Shown here in pieces: positions 37,301 through 46,981 of a DNA stretch of 64,000 nucleotides; within the stretch, counting starts at the first letter, position 1; every line of letters starts with the position of its first letter. The DNA lies in the NCBI GenBank assembly GCA_959347315.1, contig OY365808.1, positions 3,222,205-3,286,204 on the forward strand, given 5' to 3'. Below the pieces are notes generated by a model, which saw nothing but the letters and a program-made list of their open reading frames with translations, did no database searches and was not told the DNA's origin. The position numbers were made by a program, and so were the translations under genes. The stretch is from Bimastos eiseni. Lineage: Eukaryota > Annelida > Clitellata > Crassiclitellata > Lumbricidae.

Positions 37301-38411
37301 AGCTCTCCTCTACACTCTTTCCAGCGCCTCCTTGTCCTGTTTCGCATATGGGCACCACGCTTGCACACAGTAGTCCAGGTGTGGTCTGACTAGTACTTTA
37401 TTTAGGTTCAGGATAATATTCTTGTCCCTGCCGACTATCGTTCTTCTTATTTGTCCTAGAACTTTATTTGCTTTGCTTGCTGCTTCAGTGCATTGTCTTG
37501 ATGGTTTGGTGCTTTTATAAATGATGACTCCCAGGTCTTTTCCTCTTCCGTTATTCTTACCTTCCTGCCGCCCACTCAAAGCCTTCATTCCTTTTCCCTA
37601 CATGCATCATAGCACATTTATCCATATTGAACAGCATATTCCAATCCTCTGACTACCTGTACAATCTTTCCAAGTCCTGTCTTAGCACTTTGGCATCTTC
37701 CTCGCTGCTTACCTTTGCACAGAGTTTTGTGTCATCAGCAAATTTAGAAATCTTTGAGATTATTCCTTCTTCTATGTCATTGATATATATAATTATATAT
37801 ATATGAAAATGCAGTTAAATGTATGCAGCCTGAGCTTTATGTTAGGATAAACCTTCTGCGGCCGAAATTTCGGCCCAAAAATAAGCAACAATTTTAGTTC
37901 TACGGCCGAACCATACAAAATTTAGTGCGTGAAGACCTCTGCTCATGCGCTGCCATTGGCGTATGCGCACTGTTAAAAACACCTCAAATTTGTAATCATG
38001 CGTCGTGAGGGTCGTTTAGGGTTAGATTAGGCATCGTGAGGGTCGTTTAGGGTTAGGTTAGGCATCGTGATGGTCGTTTAGGGTGAGGGCTAGTGTCGTT
38101 TTTAGACATACACAAATAACTTTCGGTTGCAGAAGTAATTTTTTGCGTTTTAGGCCGAATTTTCGGCCGCAGAAGCTCCACGCTTTATATTATGTATCTA
38201 AACACTGACCATCCGCATCCCTATAGCAAACCATTCAATTTAAAATCAGTTCGCACAACCAAAATAATAAATGCAAAACTGCAAAACTTACTTTGTGAGA
38301 TAGGACATAGAAGTACCCGATTCGGTTTAGGATATATAACAATGACAATATGATCAACAAAACGAGACCAACTACTCCACACAACACGCAACTCATGACA
38401 CACGCAGCCAT
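25825..38411 (-). CDS. HACL2 (ILVBL): 2-hydroxyacyl-CoA lyase 2 / acetolactate synthase-like ThDP enzyme (15 coding exons, 626 aa)
   Basis: Minus-strand exons: 38411-38292, 36349-36296, 35428-35324, 34878-34800, 33872-33781, 32917-32779, 32045-31836, 30937-30828, 30314-30191, 29985-29891, 29510-29356, 28124-27987, 27491-27317, 26685-26587, 26010-25825. Phases agree at every junction and give 626 codons plus TGA; the vertebrate enzyme is about 630 aa. Residues 1-40 hold a hydrophobic anchor. The Pyr domain has TLAGGHISP and catalytic Glu in DTRHE (E93). The PP domain has GDG at 514-516 and ND at 541-542, the ThDP/Mg motif at family spacing. The family cleaves 2-hydroxyacyl-CoA to formyl-CoA and a fatty aldehyde in the ER (alpha-oxidation, phytosphingosine breakdown). 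Intron 13 uses a GC donor. Intron 11 was placed at the acceptor giving [10 protein letters not shown], which fits phase and family length. Introns hold a CR1/L2 fragment, a MITE and tandem repeats. Confidence 0.95.
28440..28860 (+). repeat. Interspersed repeat with an ACTCGTTCGAGTGG core
   Basis: Contains GGGTTTTTCGGGACACTC, GGTAGATGGCGCAATTGTTC, AGGACTCGTTCGAGTGG, TTTCAGCTCTGTAGGTCGAT and ACGGTCCGTCCGTGACA. The same blocks occur reversed at 49600-50150. Non-coding, in intron 11 of the HACL2-like gene. Confidence 0.65.
29755..29880 (+). repeat. TAATGTAATTCAATG repeat, HACL2-like intron 10
   Basis: Pentamer/decamer variants of AATGTAATTC. Resembles expanded (ATTAC)n tails of retroposons. Confidence 0.7.
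30600..30822 (+). repeat. AATGTAATTCAATGTAACTC repeat, HACL2-like intron 8
   Basis: Same wording as 29755-29880, including a duplicated segment of about 60 bp (30655-30770). It ends next to exon 8 of the gene. Confidence 0.75.
31257..31308. repeat. (ATT)n microsatellite
   Basis: About 16 ATT units with one ACT interruption, in HACL2-like intron 7. Confidence 0.9.
33085..33215 (+). mobile_element. L2-type retroposon 3' tail, HACL2-like intron 5
   Basis: TTTCTCCGTCAGCTTCTCAA, AAAGGCTTCTCGCTCC, GTGAGAGGCAATATATGAAT and CTAAAGATACGATATGAT. Diverged copy of 49150-49275, antisense to the gene. Confidence 0.6.
33898..34050. repeat. (TA)n / ATAC simple repeat
   Basis: TATATATATATG and ATACATATATATA runs in intron 4 of the HACL2-like gene. 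Confidence 0.85.
34340..34492. repeat. Hairpin element with inner palindrome
   Basis: Outer words TTTCATCGGAA (34345) and TTCCGATGAA (about 34474) are inverted. Inside, AAGTCTACAGATAT and ATATCTGTAGACTT form a 14-bp-arm palindrome with one central base (34409-34437), and AAGTCTACAGATAT recurs at 34451. It may be a small foldback element in HACL2-like intron 4. Confidence 0.6.
34509..34697 (+). repeat. 21-bp tandem repeat, nine copies
   Basis: Unit CTTACTTTACAAACCTTTCAA; nine in-frame units read L-T-L-Q-T-F-Q. It lies in HACL2-like intron 4, about 100 bp from exon 4, and is intronic, not coding. Confidence 0.92.
35625..35850 (+). repeat. TAATTTCAAACTGACA repeat family, copy in HACL2-like intron 2
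   Basis: Has TAATTTCAAACTGACA, AGTATGATTACAAG, GGCAAGTTATTACAGAAGT and GTGCCCATTATGTTATACAC, then a diverged GCCACTTATCGAAAGAAGG block and GGGTATCGAAC. Same layout as 21995-22290. It lies between exon 2 and exon 3 of the HACL2-like gene. Confidence 0.6.
36880..37775 (-). mobile_element. CR1-like LINE fragment with an L2-type 3' end (intron 1 of the HACL2-like gene)
   Basis: Read on the minus strand from 37770: [12 protein letters not shown] (the RT catalytic box), then a segment with [15 protein letters not shown] residues and [18 protein letters not shown]. Then come [26 protein letters not shown] and [15 protein letters not shown] with [10 protein letters not shown]. These are classic CR1-clade landmarks. 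After KPEVRS the frame shifts and the C-terminus resembles another group ([20 protein letters not shown]). The copy ends in GGCGCTATATAAATTGCA followed by GATT repeats. Stops and frameshifts show it is dead. It lies in the sense orientation within intron 1 of the HACL2-like gene. Confidence 0.8.
37853..38175. mobile_element. MITE-like element with about 22-bp inverted termini and internal TTAGGG-like repeats
   Basis: The left end CTTCTGCGGCCGAAATTTCG is the near-perfect reverse complement of the right end at 38153-38175, which reads TTTTCGGCCGCAGAAG at its tip. The interior has about two and a half copies of a 32-bp unit (38004-38095), each carrying GGTCGTTTAGGG followed by TTAGRTTAGG. Size is about 323 bp and no coding frame is seen, so it fits a non-autonomous DNA transposon. 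GCTTTAT occurs on both sides (37834 and 38182) at unequal distance, so a target duplication is only possible. It lies in intron 1 of the HACL2-like gene. Confidence 0.55.
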
Positions 38412-39093
38412 TTTTCGCGTCCTTGAACTCCAACAGTCAATACGAATCTGTATATTGCGCTATTCCTGTGGTCCCAAAAATTATTCCGCACAATATACTA
38501 TTAGTTCCACCGCTTAGCAGTCGGTGAATAAAAAACCTACAAGGTCTACTACGTGGTCTATGTTCAGTGCAGACCTACTTAATCGCACGCGTTGTCTCGA
38601 CATCAATTCTGAACCAGTAACCTTTAGAATTTGATCCCTCCACAGACTTTAGGCCTAGGCCTATCCCAATGTTCATTAACCTAATTATAGGTTCTACTTC
38701 ATGACCGCAGCTTGTTTGCATAACGCATATCTGGCATAACAGAATGACCATCAGTTTCATCATTGGTACACGGTACTCAGATTGCCTTTTTTGACAACCC
38801 CTCCGACTCGACGCAGCGCTCATGAATAAACGCTTGCTTTCGATTGGCTCTTTACAAGTTTGGAGTAAGATAGCGACGATAATCAGCAATTGTAAGACAC
38901 ATATATCGCAATTGTATTATTTAAAAATTAAAAATAATGGCATTAGGCCTACGTGATTTTATGATTTTCGAATTACAAATGGCCTAAAATATTTTCAACT
39001 AAGATGACAAAGATGACGACATGACTAAGATTACAACAAATTCAACAATACAAAAAGGTAGGTGGGTTGCTATGACAGACAACCACAGCCATT

Positions 39094-39165
39094 TGCCGTG
39101 ACCAGGATTCGAACCTGGGTTGTCTCGGCCACAACGAGAAGTACTAACCACTATACGATCACGGC
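39094..39165 (-). tRNA. trnH-GTG: tRNA-His (anticodon GTG)
   Basis: The 72-nt minus-strand sequence folds as a cloverleaf. The acceptor stem is GCCGTGA/TCACGGC, the D arm contains the A-box TAGTGGTTAGTAC, and the anticodon stem TCTCG/CGAGA closes a TTGTGGC loop with GTG. The T arm is CCAGG-TTCGAAT-CCTGG (B box) and the discriminator is A. It closely follows the animal tRNA-His pattern. The CCA and the 5' G-1 are not encoded, as expected. A T run for Pol III termination lies about 35-40 bases downstream (39052-39058). All stems pair, so it looks functional. No intron. A tRNA-like SINE head is less likely because nothing repeat-like follows. Confidence 0.88.
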
Positions 39166-39651
39166 CATCGCGCCACCTGAGAAGCAAGGACACAATTAAA
39201 TACTTATGTGAGTCTTGCGGTCAATGAAATAGTTTCAACGTTGCAATGTAAATGTTAGTAGACCCAAAACAAATCCTAGATAATTTATCAGCGCCCACAA
39301 GAGCCACGCCACAGAGGATAGATTATTCACCTATAGGTATAGGCCCTATACCAAATTGATGCGAAATACAATGCGAAATACAATGATTCTCCCAGCTGTT
39401 GCTCCAGCGCCAGGTCAAGATCCGGATAGGGCAGGTCAAGTTTATGTTAAGACTACATTATTTTACTAATCAGTGCTAAAATGCTTCATATTGTCAATTT
39501 ACGTGAGTTCAGAGTTGTAAAACACTGATGAGTCGTGGAATCAGCACAAAGACTAATTGATATTATTATTTATACGTATGACACTTAGTGAACGTAACAA
39601 GCCGACTCAAACACATGTAGCCTATTAATTAGTTCTATTGCTTAGATTATA

Positions 39652-39745
39652 CAATGATTTTCAACCTGTGGGTCGCGACCCGCAAGTGGGTCGCAAAGGA
39701 TATCCAAGTGGGTCGCCAACTTTTCTTTGAAATCGCATTTTTCCA
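39652..39745 (+). mobile_element. hAT-like left terminus
   Basis: The sequence resembles the CAGTGGTTCTCAACC-type end of hAT elements: CAATGATTTTCAACCTGTGG then GTCGCGACCC, with three GTGGGTCGC words. It may pair with the opposite terminus near 45270, or be a solo end of a separate copy. Confidence 0.45.
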
Positions 39746-40439
39746 CTGAAAAATATTGTCACGTGAATGTAATGCGCCATATTTTCTATAGATCGTTGCT
39801 TTGTCAGTGTTGCTGCCAGTTTAAACTACGCATACATCTGTGAGACCGGCTGTTCAGTTACGATTACACTCAAGACTAAATAATTATAGGAATAGGCTCT
39901 GTGTAAATAATGACTTTAAGTTAGTGTCTAACCAACATCAGCCCACGTATTGACTTAGGCTACTGTACATCTGACCAGAATGCAAGCCCCGCCATCTCAT
40001 TAACAGTTTTTATGTCTCAATGTGAGTCAAACAATAAAGGTTTTTTTAATATTGTTTTTTTTATCACATTATGTAATTTTATTTTGATTTATTTATAGTT
40101 TTGTTATACGCTATCATGGTTAGTAGTACAATGCATTGATGCGTGACTTGTTGATTTAACAAAGATTATACAATATGCAGGGTTTAAAGTGGGTATGCGT
40201 TCCCACTGCTCTCGAAATCATGTGTCTGCGTTTCCACTGCTCACAATGCAATGGAACCCTTGGAACGCATTTGTTCCAATAAAACTCTTCTTCGAAATGT
40301 CCGTTCGGTAACGACAACTAAGTCATGACTCTTATGAGTCTTATTTAGAATTACTTATTACAGTGTGTTTGCTGTCCGCTTGTAAGCAGCTTTACACTAA
40401 CGACATGTAAGCCTACAAGGCCTTAAACCGGGTATTTTA

Positions 40440-40800
40440 ATGGATCACTACAATAATGGGGAGGGCAGAGGATGATGAGGAGTGGTGGAGAACGGAAGAT
40501 GGGCGATGATTAGAACGGAGGGAAGGGCTAATGAGGATGGGAGTAATTAGCGAGGAGCATGGAAATGGGACGAAGTGTTGAAATCGGAGAGTATGGGCAG
40601 GTGAGGAATGAATGAGAGGGAGAGGGAGAAAAATTGTGAGGGTAGTGAAGGGGAGGAGGGAAAGATGAGGGGATTGCCATAGGAATTGAATGAGAATGCA
40701 ATGGATAGTAATAGACAGTGGAAGGAGAGGATCCACGAGAACAGAAAGAAAGAGGAAGAGGCAGAGGATAATAGATGGTGAAAGGGAGTGGAAGTTGAGG
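40440..40800 (+). repeat. Purine-rich (GGAGAG/GGAATG) tract
   Basis: About 360 bases strongly biased to G and A on the plus strand. Minus-strand frames rich in S, L and P are artefacts. Confidence 0.8.
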
Positions 40801-40874
40801 GGCACTGGCAGAAGTGTTGGCCTACTCTCCTTAAGTCAGGTACGGTAGCCGTCACATATTGCATTGTATTATAT

Positions 40875-40945
40875 TTAAATCTCTTTGTTTATATAGCGCC
40901 TATCTCAGCGCACACCAATCGCTTCCATAAAAAGAAATTCGTCTT
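40875..40945 (-). mobile_element. L2-type retroposon 3' tail
   Basis: Minus strand: AAGCGATTGGTGTGCGCTGA then GATAGGCGCTATATAAACAA. Diverged copy. Confidence 0.45.
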
Positions 40946-41605
40946 GAGAAAGGACAAAACAGGCACTATATTGTAACCCATGCGATACCTCTACTGAATA
41001 ACGTTCTTCTAGTATTACTTTCAGCATCGCTATCTTTGTCCATCAATGATTGCTGTTGGACAGAAAAATCGAAGCTTTCTTCAACAAGAAATTGAAACGT
41101 CAAAACGGAAGCTTTGCAAAACAAAAGTTGGGAGCCGGGGAACCGCTACACATTCCTCCTGAAATGCAAGTGCATTCACTGGACCATAGGGCCTATCCTC
41201 AGAATGTGTAGCTATCTACCCGTCCACTCCCAACTATCTCATGCTCGCGTCGCAATACTTATAAAGCATCCTATCAATACCTCCTTAAATAAAGGTGTTT
41301 AAGAGTACAATTACATTAATCAACTGTCAGCTGCGCCTTATTTTTGGCAGTCAATTATTGGACTTAGAGGAAAGTAGTTTTATTTACTCACTAAATAGCA
41401 ATGTTAAATGGCAAATAAGCTAAAGTAATAATAGCAATCATAATTACTATTGTAAATTCAATAAACACATGTACGATGCCACCTAGCGATTCATGTCCGT
41501 GACACCTCTCAAAAGAGCGTACAATTTTAGATTTAATCTAGATTAATTTCTCATCAATCATCGCACAGAAAGGGATGCAGTTTCGTTTACTGAACAAATT
41601 AATAC

Positions 41606-41845
41606 GTTAAAAATTCATAAATAGGCCACCACAATAATACCAATTATTATTTTTAATTTCAAACACGTACTACGCCACCTACCGAATGAGGGGCGCATTC
41701 CCGTCTGTCCAATACATTTTAACTTCAGAATTCTCTGTCGCTTATCTCAACACTTGTTTCTTCGATTATGTAAATCTGATCTCGTGGGAAGCTTCAAAAA
41801 TGACAAATGAAGTGCAGAATTAAATATTAAATAATTAAGAGTCAC
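41606..41845. repeat. 240-bp interspersed repeat, copy 1
   Basis: It matches 55776-56015 base for base without gaps, about 8 differences in 240. The unit starts GTTAAAAATTCATAAATAGG, contains CCACCTACCGAATGAGGGG and ends AAATAATTAAGAGTCAC. Flanks are unrelated, so it is a dispersed element and not a segmental duplication. No coding frame; type unknown. Confidence 0.85.
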
Positions 41846-42689
41846 AGCGTATAGGCCTGCAATTATTGTGTAGCTAGAACAATGGGGTCTATATAGAACC
41901 TGTCCTGCAGTTTCTTGGATTAATTGTTTGTTGCCTATTTAATTGTAGAATTATGTCACGCAGAAGATTCTGTAATTTCACACATTAGGGATTATTTTTA
42001 AGTTGTACTGTGACATATCTACGCATTTTGCAAAGCCAAAGTTTACAGCACATTGTATCGTCAACGATCATACGTCGAAGCAGTGTCTACTTCAATCTAT
42101 GATATAATTGCGTCGTTAATGTAGCTAATGTGGTTACCGTCGGAATGCAAATCAGGAGCAAGTTAAATTAAGTCTAACGACATAATTAGATCTGAAGTCA
42201 TTGATTGGCGCGTTACACATATAACTAGGCATACACAGATACGTTTACAAAATGTACGTCCACAAAGATTAGGTTGTATAAATTTCAGCTTCACCCTGTT
42301 TTGGCTATCAATTATTGTTCATTACTAGTTTTCCCTAATCAATTATTTAAGCGTAAATATTGCAAAAAATACCCTGGGCGGCATTCTCCCTCCACAACGC
42401 ACTTTAAGACTTTTTGTGTACATATTGCGCCAGTGATGTGAGAATCTTTCAACCCTCCCTTTGCACATTAAGCACGGTAGGTCTTTTCATCTGCTACTGC
42501 TTCAGGATTGCCCAGGGCCTACTGGAGTCGCCGTTCCAAAGTTAACTACGCTTTTATCTGAAGTCATTGATTGAAATGGCAGGGCGGTAATTTGCCCAAC
42601 CCGATGCACTAAAAGATGTGTGTCAGAGTGTGCGACGATCGGCGTAGACGAGACCTGGCAAGGAGGCAAGGCTACCAGACCAGAGCGAT

Positions 42690-43505
42690 GATGGGGTACG
42701 AGAATCGCTGCTGGAGGAGTGGCTAGGGGAGCGCATCCAGCATCTAACCGGAGATGTGGATACATTTCGAAATGCGATCGACAAGACGTGCAGCAAAACG
42801 CAGGACCCGGTCCAGGCACCGCAATCGCCCAGTTTGGAGGCCTACATAGAGTGAGCAGCAGTAATTTCATGAAGGAGTGGACAAGCGTAGCGGTGACGTC
42901 TGGAGTTATCGAGCGAGTAAAAGTGCGGAGCTGACGCAACTTTTAGCATGAATCACACAGTGACACAGGAGACGGTGAATGTGTGGTGCAAATAAGCTTT
43001 TGGTCTTGGTTGGAGATGTTCGGCAATGCTACAGTGTGTTTGCACAATTATTTCAGCAATTGATCAGCGAGTAGTAGAAGAGCTGATTTAGAGCAGCATA
43101 AGTTGTTGGGAACGGTCATGAAACTGGCTAACCCTGTTTTCACAAAGAATTTTGGACTCGTGTATGATGCCCTGGAAGAGTTGGCCGATTTGTCCTTAGC
43201 ATTGCAGATAGTTTATATCACTCTTCCTGCATGTTGATCATCTACTCCTGAGTCCTGACAAGACGAATCGAAGTCATTATACAGCTAGAAATGACTGAGT
43301 GGACAGTACTATGCTGAAGCTGGCAGGCGTATCGTTTGCTACTTGCAGTAGGAAAGAGAGGGAAATTTATCGAGGCCAATTTTACCAAGCATTGGTAGAC
43401 GGCATGACAAAGATATTGTTGGCAGATTCGGAGGAGGATCTGTGTAGTTCTAGTGTCTGATCTCTTGATCTCAATGCTTGGCCAAATGATATTGACCCTG
43501 AGGGG
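42690..43505 (+). pseudogene. Degenerate hAT-type transposase-like coding remnant
   Basis: Three plus-strand blocks look like a broken transposase or domesticated-transposase-like ORF. Near 42705-42855 is a segment with SLLEEWLGERIQHL and AIDKTCSKTQDP. Near 43104-43225 is VMKLANPVFTKNFGLVYDAL followed by EELADLSLALQ. Near 43311-43503 is FYQALVDGMTKILLADSEED with LNAWPNDIDPEG after a TGA. I associate these phrases with transposase-derived proteins of the hAT group, but this is recollection and not a search. Stops interrupt all frames. The antisense 145-aa open frame here is a shadow. hAT-like terminal sequences lie on both sides (39652 and about 45270). Confidence 0.45.
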
Positions 43506-44224
43506 TGAGAGATAACGTGTCCATTTACGTGGTAAGTTCCTACAATGTATGTCAATATACTGCTATGGAGCAAGATTATCGAGATTATTAAGATAGTAGA
43601 GGTGGCAGGGTTTCTGATCATTTCTAAGAATTGCTGAATCGAATAAACTCCTTAACCAGTAGGCTAAGCACGGCGAGTGTGAAAGGCGTTCAGTAAAATG
43701 AATATATTAATTATGCACATCACTCAGGTTACAGCTATTGAGTTTTTTGTGTGAAGACAACATCATAGACTAAATAGAATTTCTTTAATACTTTCTCTTT
43801 TGTTAGGCTCATGTAGCTACAGTTGGCTATTTGACTGGCTCAATATAGACCTAACTGTATGTGTGATCTGAGCCCTTGCTCTTTAAGTTTGAACTCGACT
43901 CATTATAGACATTAGGCCGTATACATGTATATCTATTTATTCAAAAATTCTGCAGGATTCATATTTTTTAAGGAAAGAAAGATGATACATGTTAAAAATC
44001 ACTGTAAATTATTTTTATTTTTTGAATTTCTTGATGTATTCTCTTTTACATTTTTAATAAGTGGAATGCGGTTTCATCGAAGAATACAATTCTTAAATTT
44101 ACATAAGGCCTGGTTAGGGGTAGACTGTAAAAATTGATGGTCCTGTCTCCTATCGAGCCAACTCGAACTTTGGAGTTCCCACTGCTCACCCAGACCACTT
44201 TAACCACTGATAATATGTGCTCTT

Positions 44225-45180
44225 GGAGCCCGGGTTCATCAATACGCCGACGACTCCCAACTGTACTTGACATGCCGCCCATCTGAGCCACTGAAGTGCG
44301 TGTCAAAAAGCTTGGTAATTGTGGAGTAAATGCAGATCTGGATGTCCTCCAATCGGCTAAGATTGAACCCGCATAAAACTGAATTTATGTGGCTGGGCAA
44401 GAGACAAGCGCGTTCGAGGGTTGACAAGGAGGCGATTAAAGCAGCATTTCTTCATTGGAAGGTTCAGCGCGTCGTCCGGGACCTGGGAATTCTTCTGGAT
44501 CAAGACCTGTCCTTGGAAAAACATGTCAGTTCCCTGTGCAGGTCTTGCTTTTATCAATTGCACCAGATTAGTCATTCGGCGAAATCTGTCAATTGACGCC
44601 GCTATAACTCTTAATTGTCCACTCCTTCGCGCTGACTCGCCTGGACTACTGCAATGGTGTCCGTGCGGGTCTGCCAAAGTTTCGGATAAGACAGCTTCAA
44701 TCCGTTCTCAACTGCGCCACTCGAGTCGTTGTCAAGCTGCCAAAATACTCGCATGTTTCAAGCTATATGCGTGACACACTGCACTTGCTCCCGGTTGAGG
44801 ATAGGATCACATTCAAGATCATCCTCATGGGATGGACATCGGTGGTCGGCACGGCTACAGAATACATCAAAGAGCTCTGTCTTCCCGTCTCCAGCCAGCC
44901 AGGTCGTCGATCCTTGCGTGCTGCGGCTCGTGGGGACTTGATGGTCCCGCGCTCCCGTACATCGATCCGGACAAACCGTGCCTTCTCATGCATTGGACCA
45001 TCATACTGGAACGCTCTTTCGTTACAACTTCGCAACATTGCACTGCTTGCAGCCAACTTTTCTAAATTGCTCAAATCACATTTGTCTAAATTTATTGGGT
45101 AGCTACGTTTAACGCCTTCGAGAGGTTCTTATAAGGCGCCATGTAAATTGCCTATTAGGGTCCTACATACATACATACAT
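44225..45180 (+). mobile_element. Degenerate L2-like LINE 3' part
   Basis: The copy begins inside the reverse transcriptase catalytic box (QYADDSQLYLT, 44240-44275). It continues with LRLNPHKTEFMWLGK and DLGILLDQDLSLEKH (to about 44530), SSLCRSCFYQLHQI, and then in other frames the SYMRDTLHLLPVEDRITFK region. The C-terminal end is YWNALSLQLRNI with LLKSHLSKFIG and a stop near 45102. Several frameshifts separate these blocks. The element ends with GGCGCCATGTAAAT and a short (CATA)n tail. It is 5'-truncated and inactive. Sequence differs clearly from the copy at 57375, so it is another family or a much older copy. Confidence 0.8.
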
Positions 45181-45182
45181 AA

Positions 45183-45273
45183 ATGCTCCCAGATTTTGGA
45201 ATGGTGGGTCTCGTTAGGATCTAGATACTGCTAAGTGGGTCCCCATGTCCAAAAGGTTGAGAACCGCTGGCTT
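45183..45273 (+). mobile_element. hAT-like right terminus
   Basis: AAGTGGGTCCCCATGTCC followed by AAAAGGTTGAGAACCGCTG is the typical 3' end of hAT-type elements (reverse complement CAGCGGTTCTCAACC). A second GTGGGTCTC word lies just upstream. No matching 8-bp duplication with 39652 was convincing. Confidence 0.5.
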
Positions 45274-45427
45274 AAAACGCGTTTTGACGCGACTCGATTA
45301 ATTGGTGCATGAGGATATGCCAGTTCGAATCCCTACCGATGCATAGGACTAAACTTATAACAAGGGTTTTAACTTCTAATCTCGTCTAATGCAGTTTTAG
45401 GCTCCACACGAAGACCTGAAACCCTGA

Positions 45428-45505
45428 GTTCCAAACTTCTAAAGCGCCATTCGAAAGCCAAGCGCAGGTCACCATGCAGCTTATTCAACGAGCGCTGCGT
45501 CAAAT
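45428..45505 (+). repeat. Short AGCGC stem-loop repeat, copy 3
   Basis: CCAAACTTCTAAAGCGCCAT, CCAAGCGCAGGTCACC, TATTCAACGAGCGCTGCGTC. Ends in CAAATCAGAA, like copy 4. Confidence 0.5.
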
Positions 45506-45664
45506 CAGAATTAATTAAGGGCCGTCATCCACTCATCCATCGATCTGTTCACCAGAATAGGCAGAACCACGCTTTCAATGTGGTAGCCTTTCGACCTGGA
45601 CTGGCCTCTCTTTTGAGCTTCTCTCCTTAGGAGTTATAAGAGTCGACCAGGACTGTTCTGTTAA

Positions 45665-46225
45665 GCCCTGCAGTAACTATCGAAGCGTCTCTGAATAGTT
45701 TTCCCTGAAAAGGCGCTATGTTATAAGTGGTTTCTGTCAATGTGCTTGACTCCAAAACTGCATCCACAATCGCCACATCAATAGTCCACTCTGAATCGGA
45801 TTACTACAATTCCCTTCTCCTCAATATAGACACCACCCAATTAAACCGACTCCAAGCCACTCAGAATGCTCTCGCCCGTTATGTCACCAAAACCCCAATT
45901 CACCATAGGCCTAGCTATCACTCCTGCCCTCAAATCACTCCACTGGCTCAAAATACCTGAACGGATCGAATAATATAAGGTCATTTCACTCACCTACAAC
46001 ACGCTGCAATCTTCACAGGCCACGTACATCCCACATATATCCGTCAGTTGTTCACGATTCAGCCACATCGTTCAATCCGTTCCTTCTCCACCATCACACT
46101 ATACTTAGCAAATCGCCCCATAGCCATTGCTGTCCCGCCTATTTGGAACAATTTAAACTCCCTCCAGCATTAAGATAAATATTCGATACGTCCTACGAAC
46201 TCACAAACACCTCGCCTCTTAATAA
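45665..46225 (+). mobile_element. L2-like LINE C-terminal fragment
   Basis: The frame 45727-45960 encodes the segment just after the RT thumb (ATSIVHSESDYYNSLL, then LNRLQATQNALARYV). Later frames encode a Y(N/K)TLQS-like stretch and a PPIWNNLNSL-type end near 46136-46160. A GGCGCTATGTTATAA tail of an older insertion precedes it at about 45712, so this copy is inserted next to or into another one. Stops and frameshifts are frequent. Confidence 0.65.
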
Positions 46226-46227
46226 CT

Positions 46228-46330
46228 ATTACTAGTCGTACTCGTAATCGTAATCCCCAAATTTCTAAAGCGCCACTTGAAAGCTAAGCGCAGGACACCA
46301 GCTTATTCACAAGCGCTGCGTCAAATCGAA
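46228..46330 (+). repeat. Short AGCGC stem-loop repeat, copy 4
   Basis: A CGTAATCGTAATCCCC stretch precedes AAATTTCTAAAGCGCCACTT, AAGCGCAGGACACCAGCTTA and TTCACAAGCGCTGCGTC. It directly follows the LINE fragment 45665-46225, so it could be that family's 3' tail. Confidence 0.5.
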
Positions 46331-46981
46331 AAGGTTGTCCAAAGGTATAGTACGTCTTTCTGGCAGTTCCTGCCAAAATCAGAACTTAGAAGTGAGTTTA
46401 TATTTATGTCACCTACACGTTCCACAAGGCTCGAAGTCTGTTTTGCTTGATCGTGGGGCCTCTCTGCTTGTGTTATGCATACTATAATTAGCTGCGTTTT
46501 AATTACTAACCGCCTATTAGGCCTAACAGGCCTATGCAAAGACGACACATGTAAATAGGTATGTAAGTTGGCAGCTTGACATCAAACTTAATAAATACGC
46601 TGCCTTTAACAGCTGAACGTGGTCACAGAAGGCTAGACTTTCACAGTTTTAAAAATAATTTGAGTTGTAACTTACCACGATTGTTCAGTATAATTTAATT
46701 ATTGATTGACGAAAAGAAATTCCCACTGTCTATTTGGAATTTATACGAAGGCAAAGCAAAAAGTATTGAGCTAGCTCCACTTCAGATACTAAATATCGGT
46801 TGCGTATAAACACAGATGAAAGATTTAGTCGTTTAAGAACAATCTTAATAAAAGTAGTTGGTGTTATTTTTTATATGTTTTCAAAAGTAGTTTAGTGCAA
46901 TGTTTATGCTTTTTGGTTGCATATGTAACGCTTATGGTGTTCCGGCAGAGAGCCAACGTCTCATCGTTACTCCTCACATAA

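Noticed and set aside
42502..42939. 145-codon minus-strand frame
   Set aside because: The opposite strand carries the transposase-like remnant; this frame is its shadow and shows no domain.
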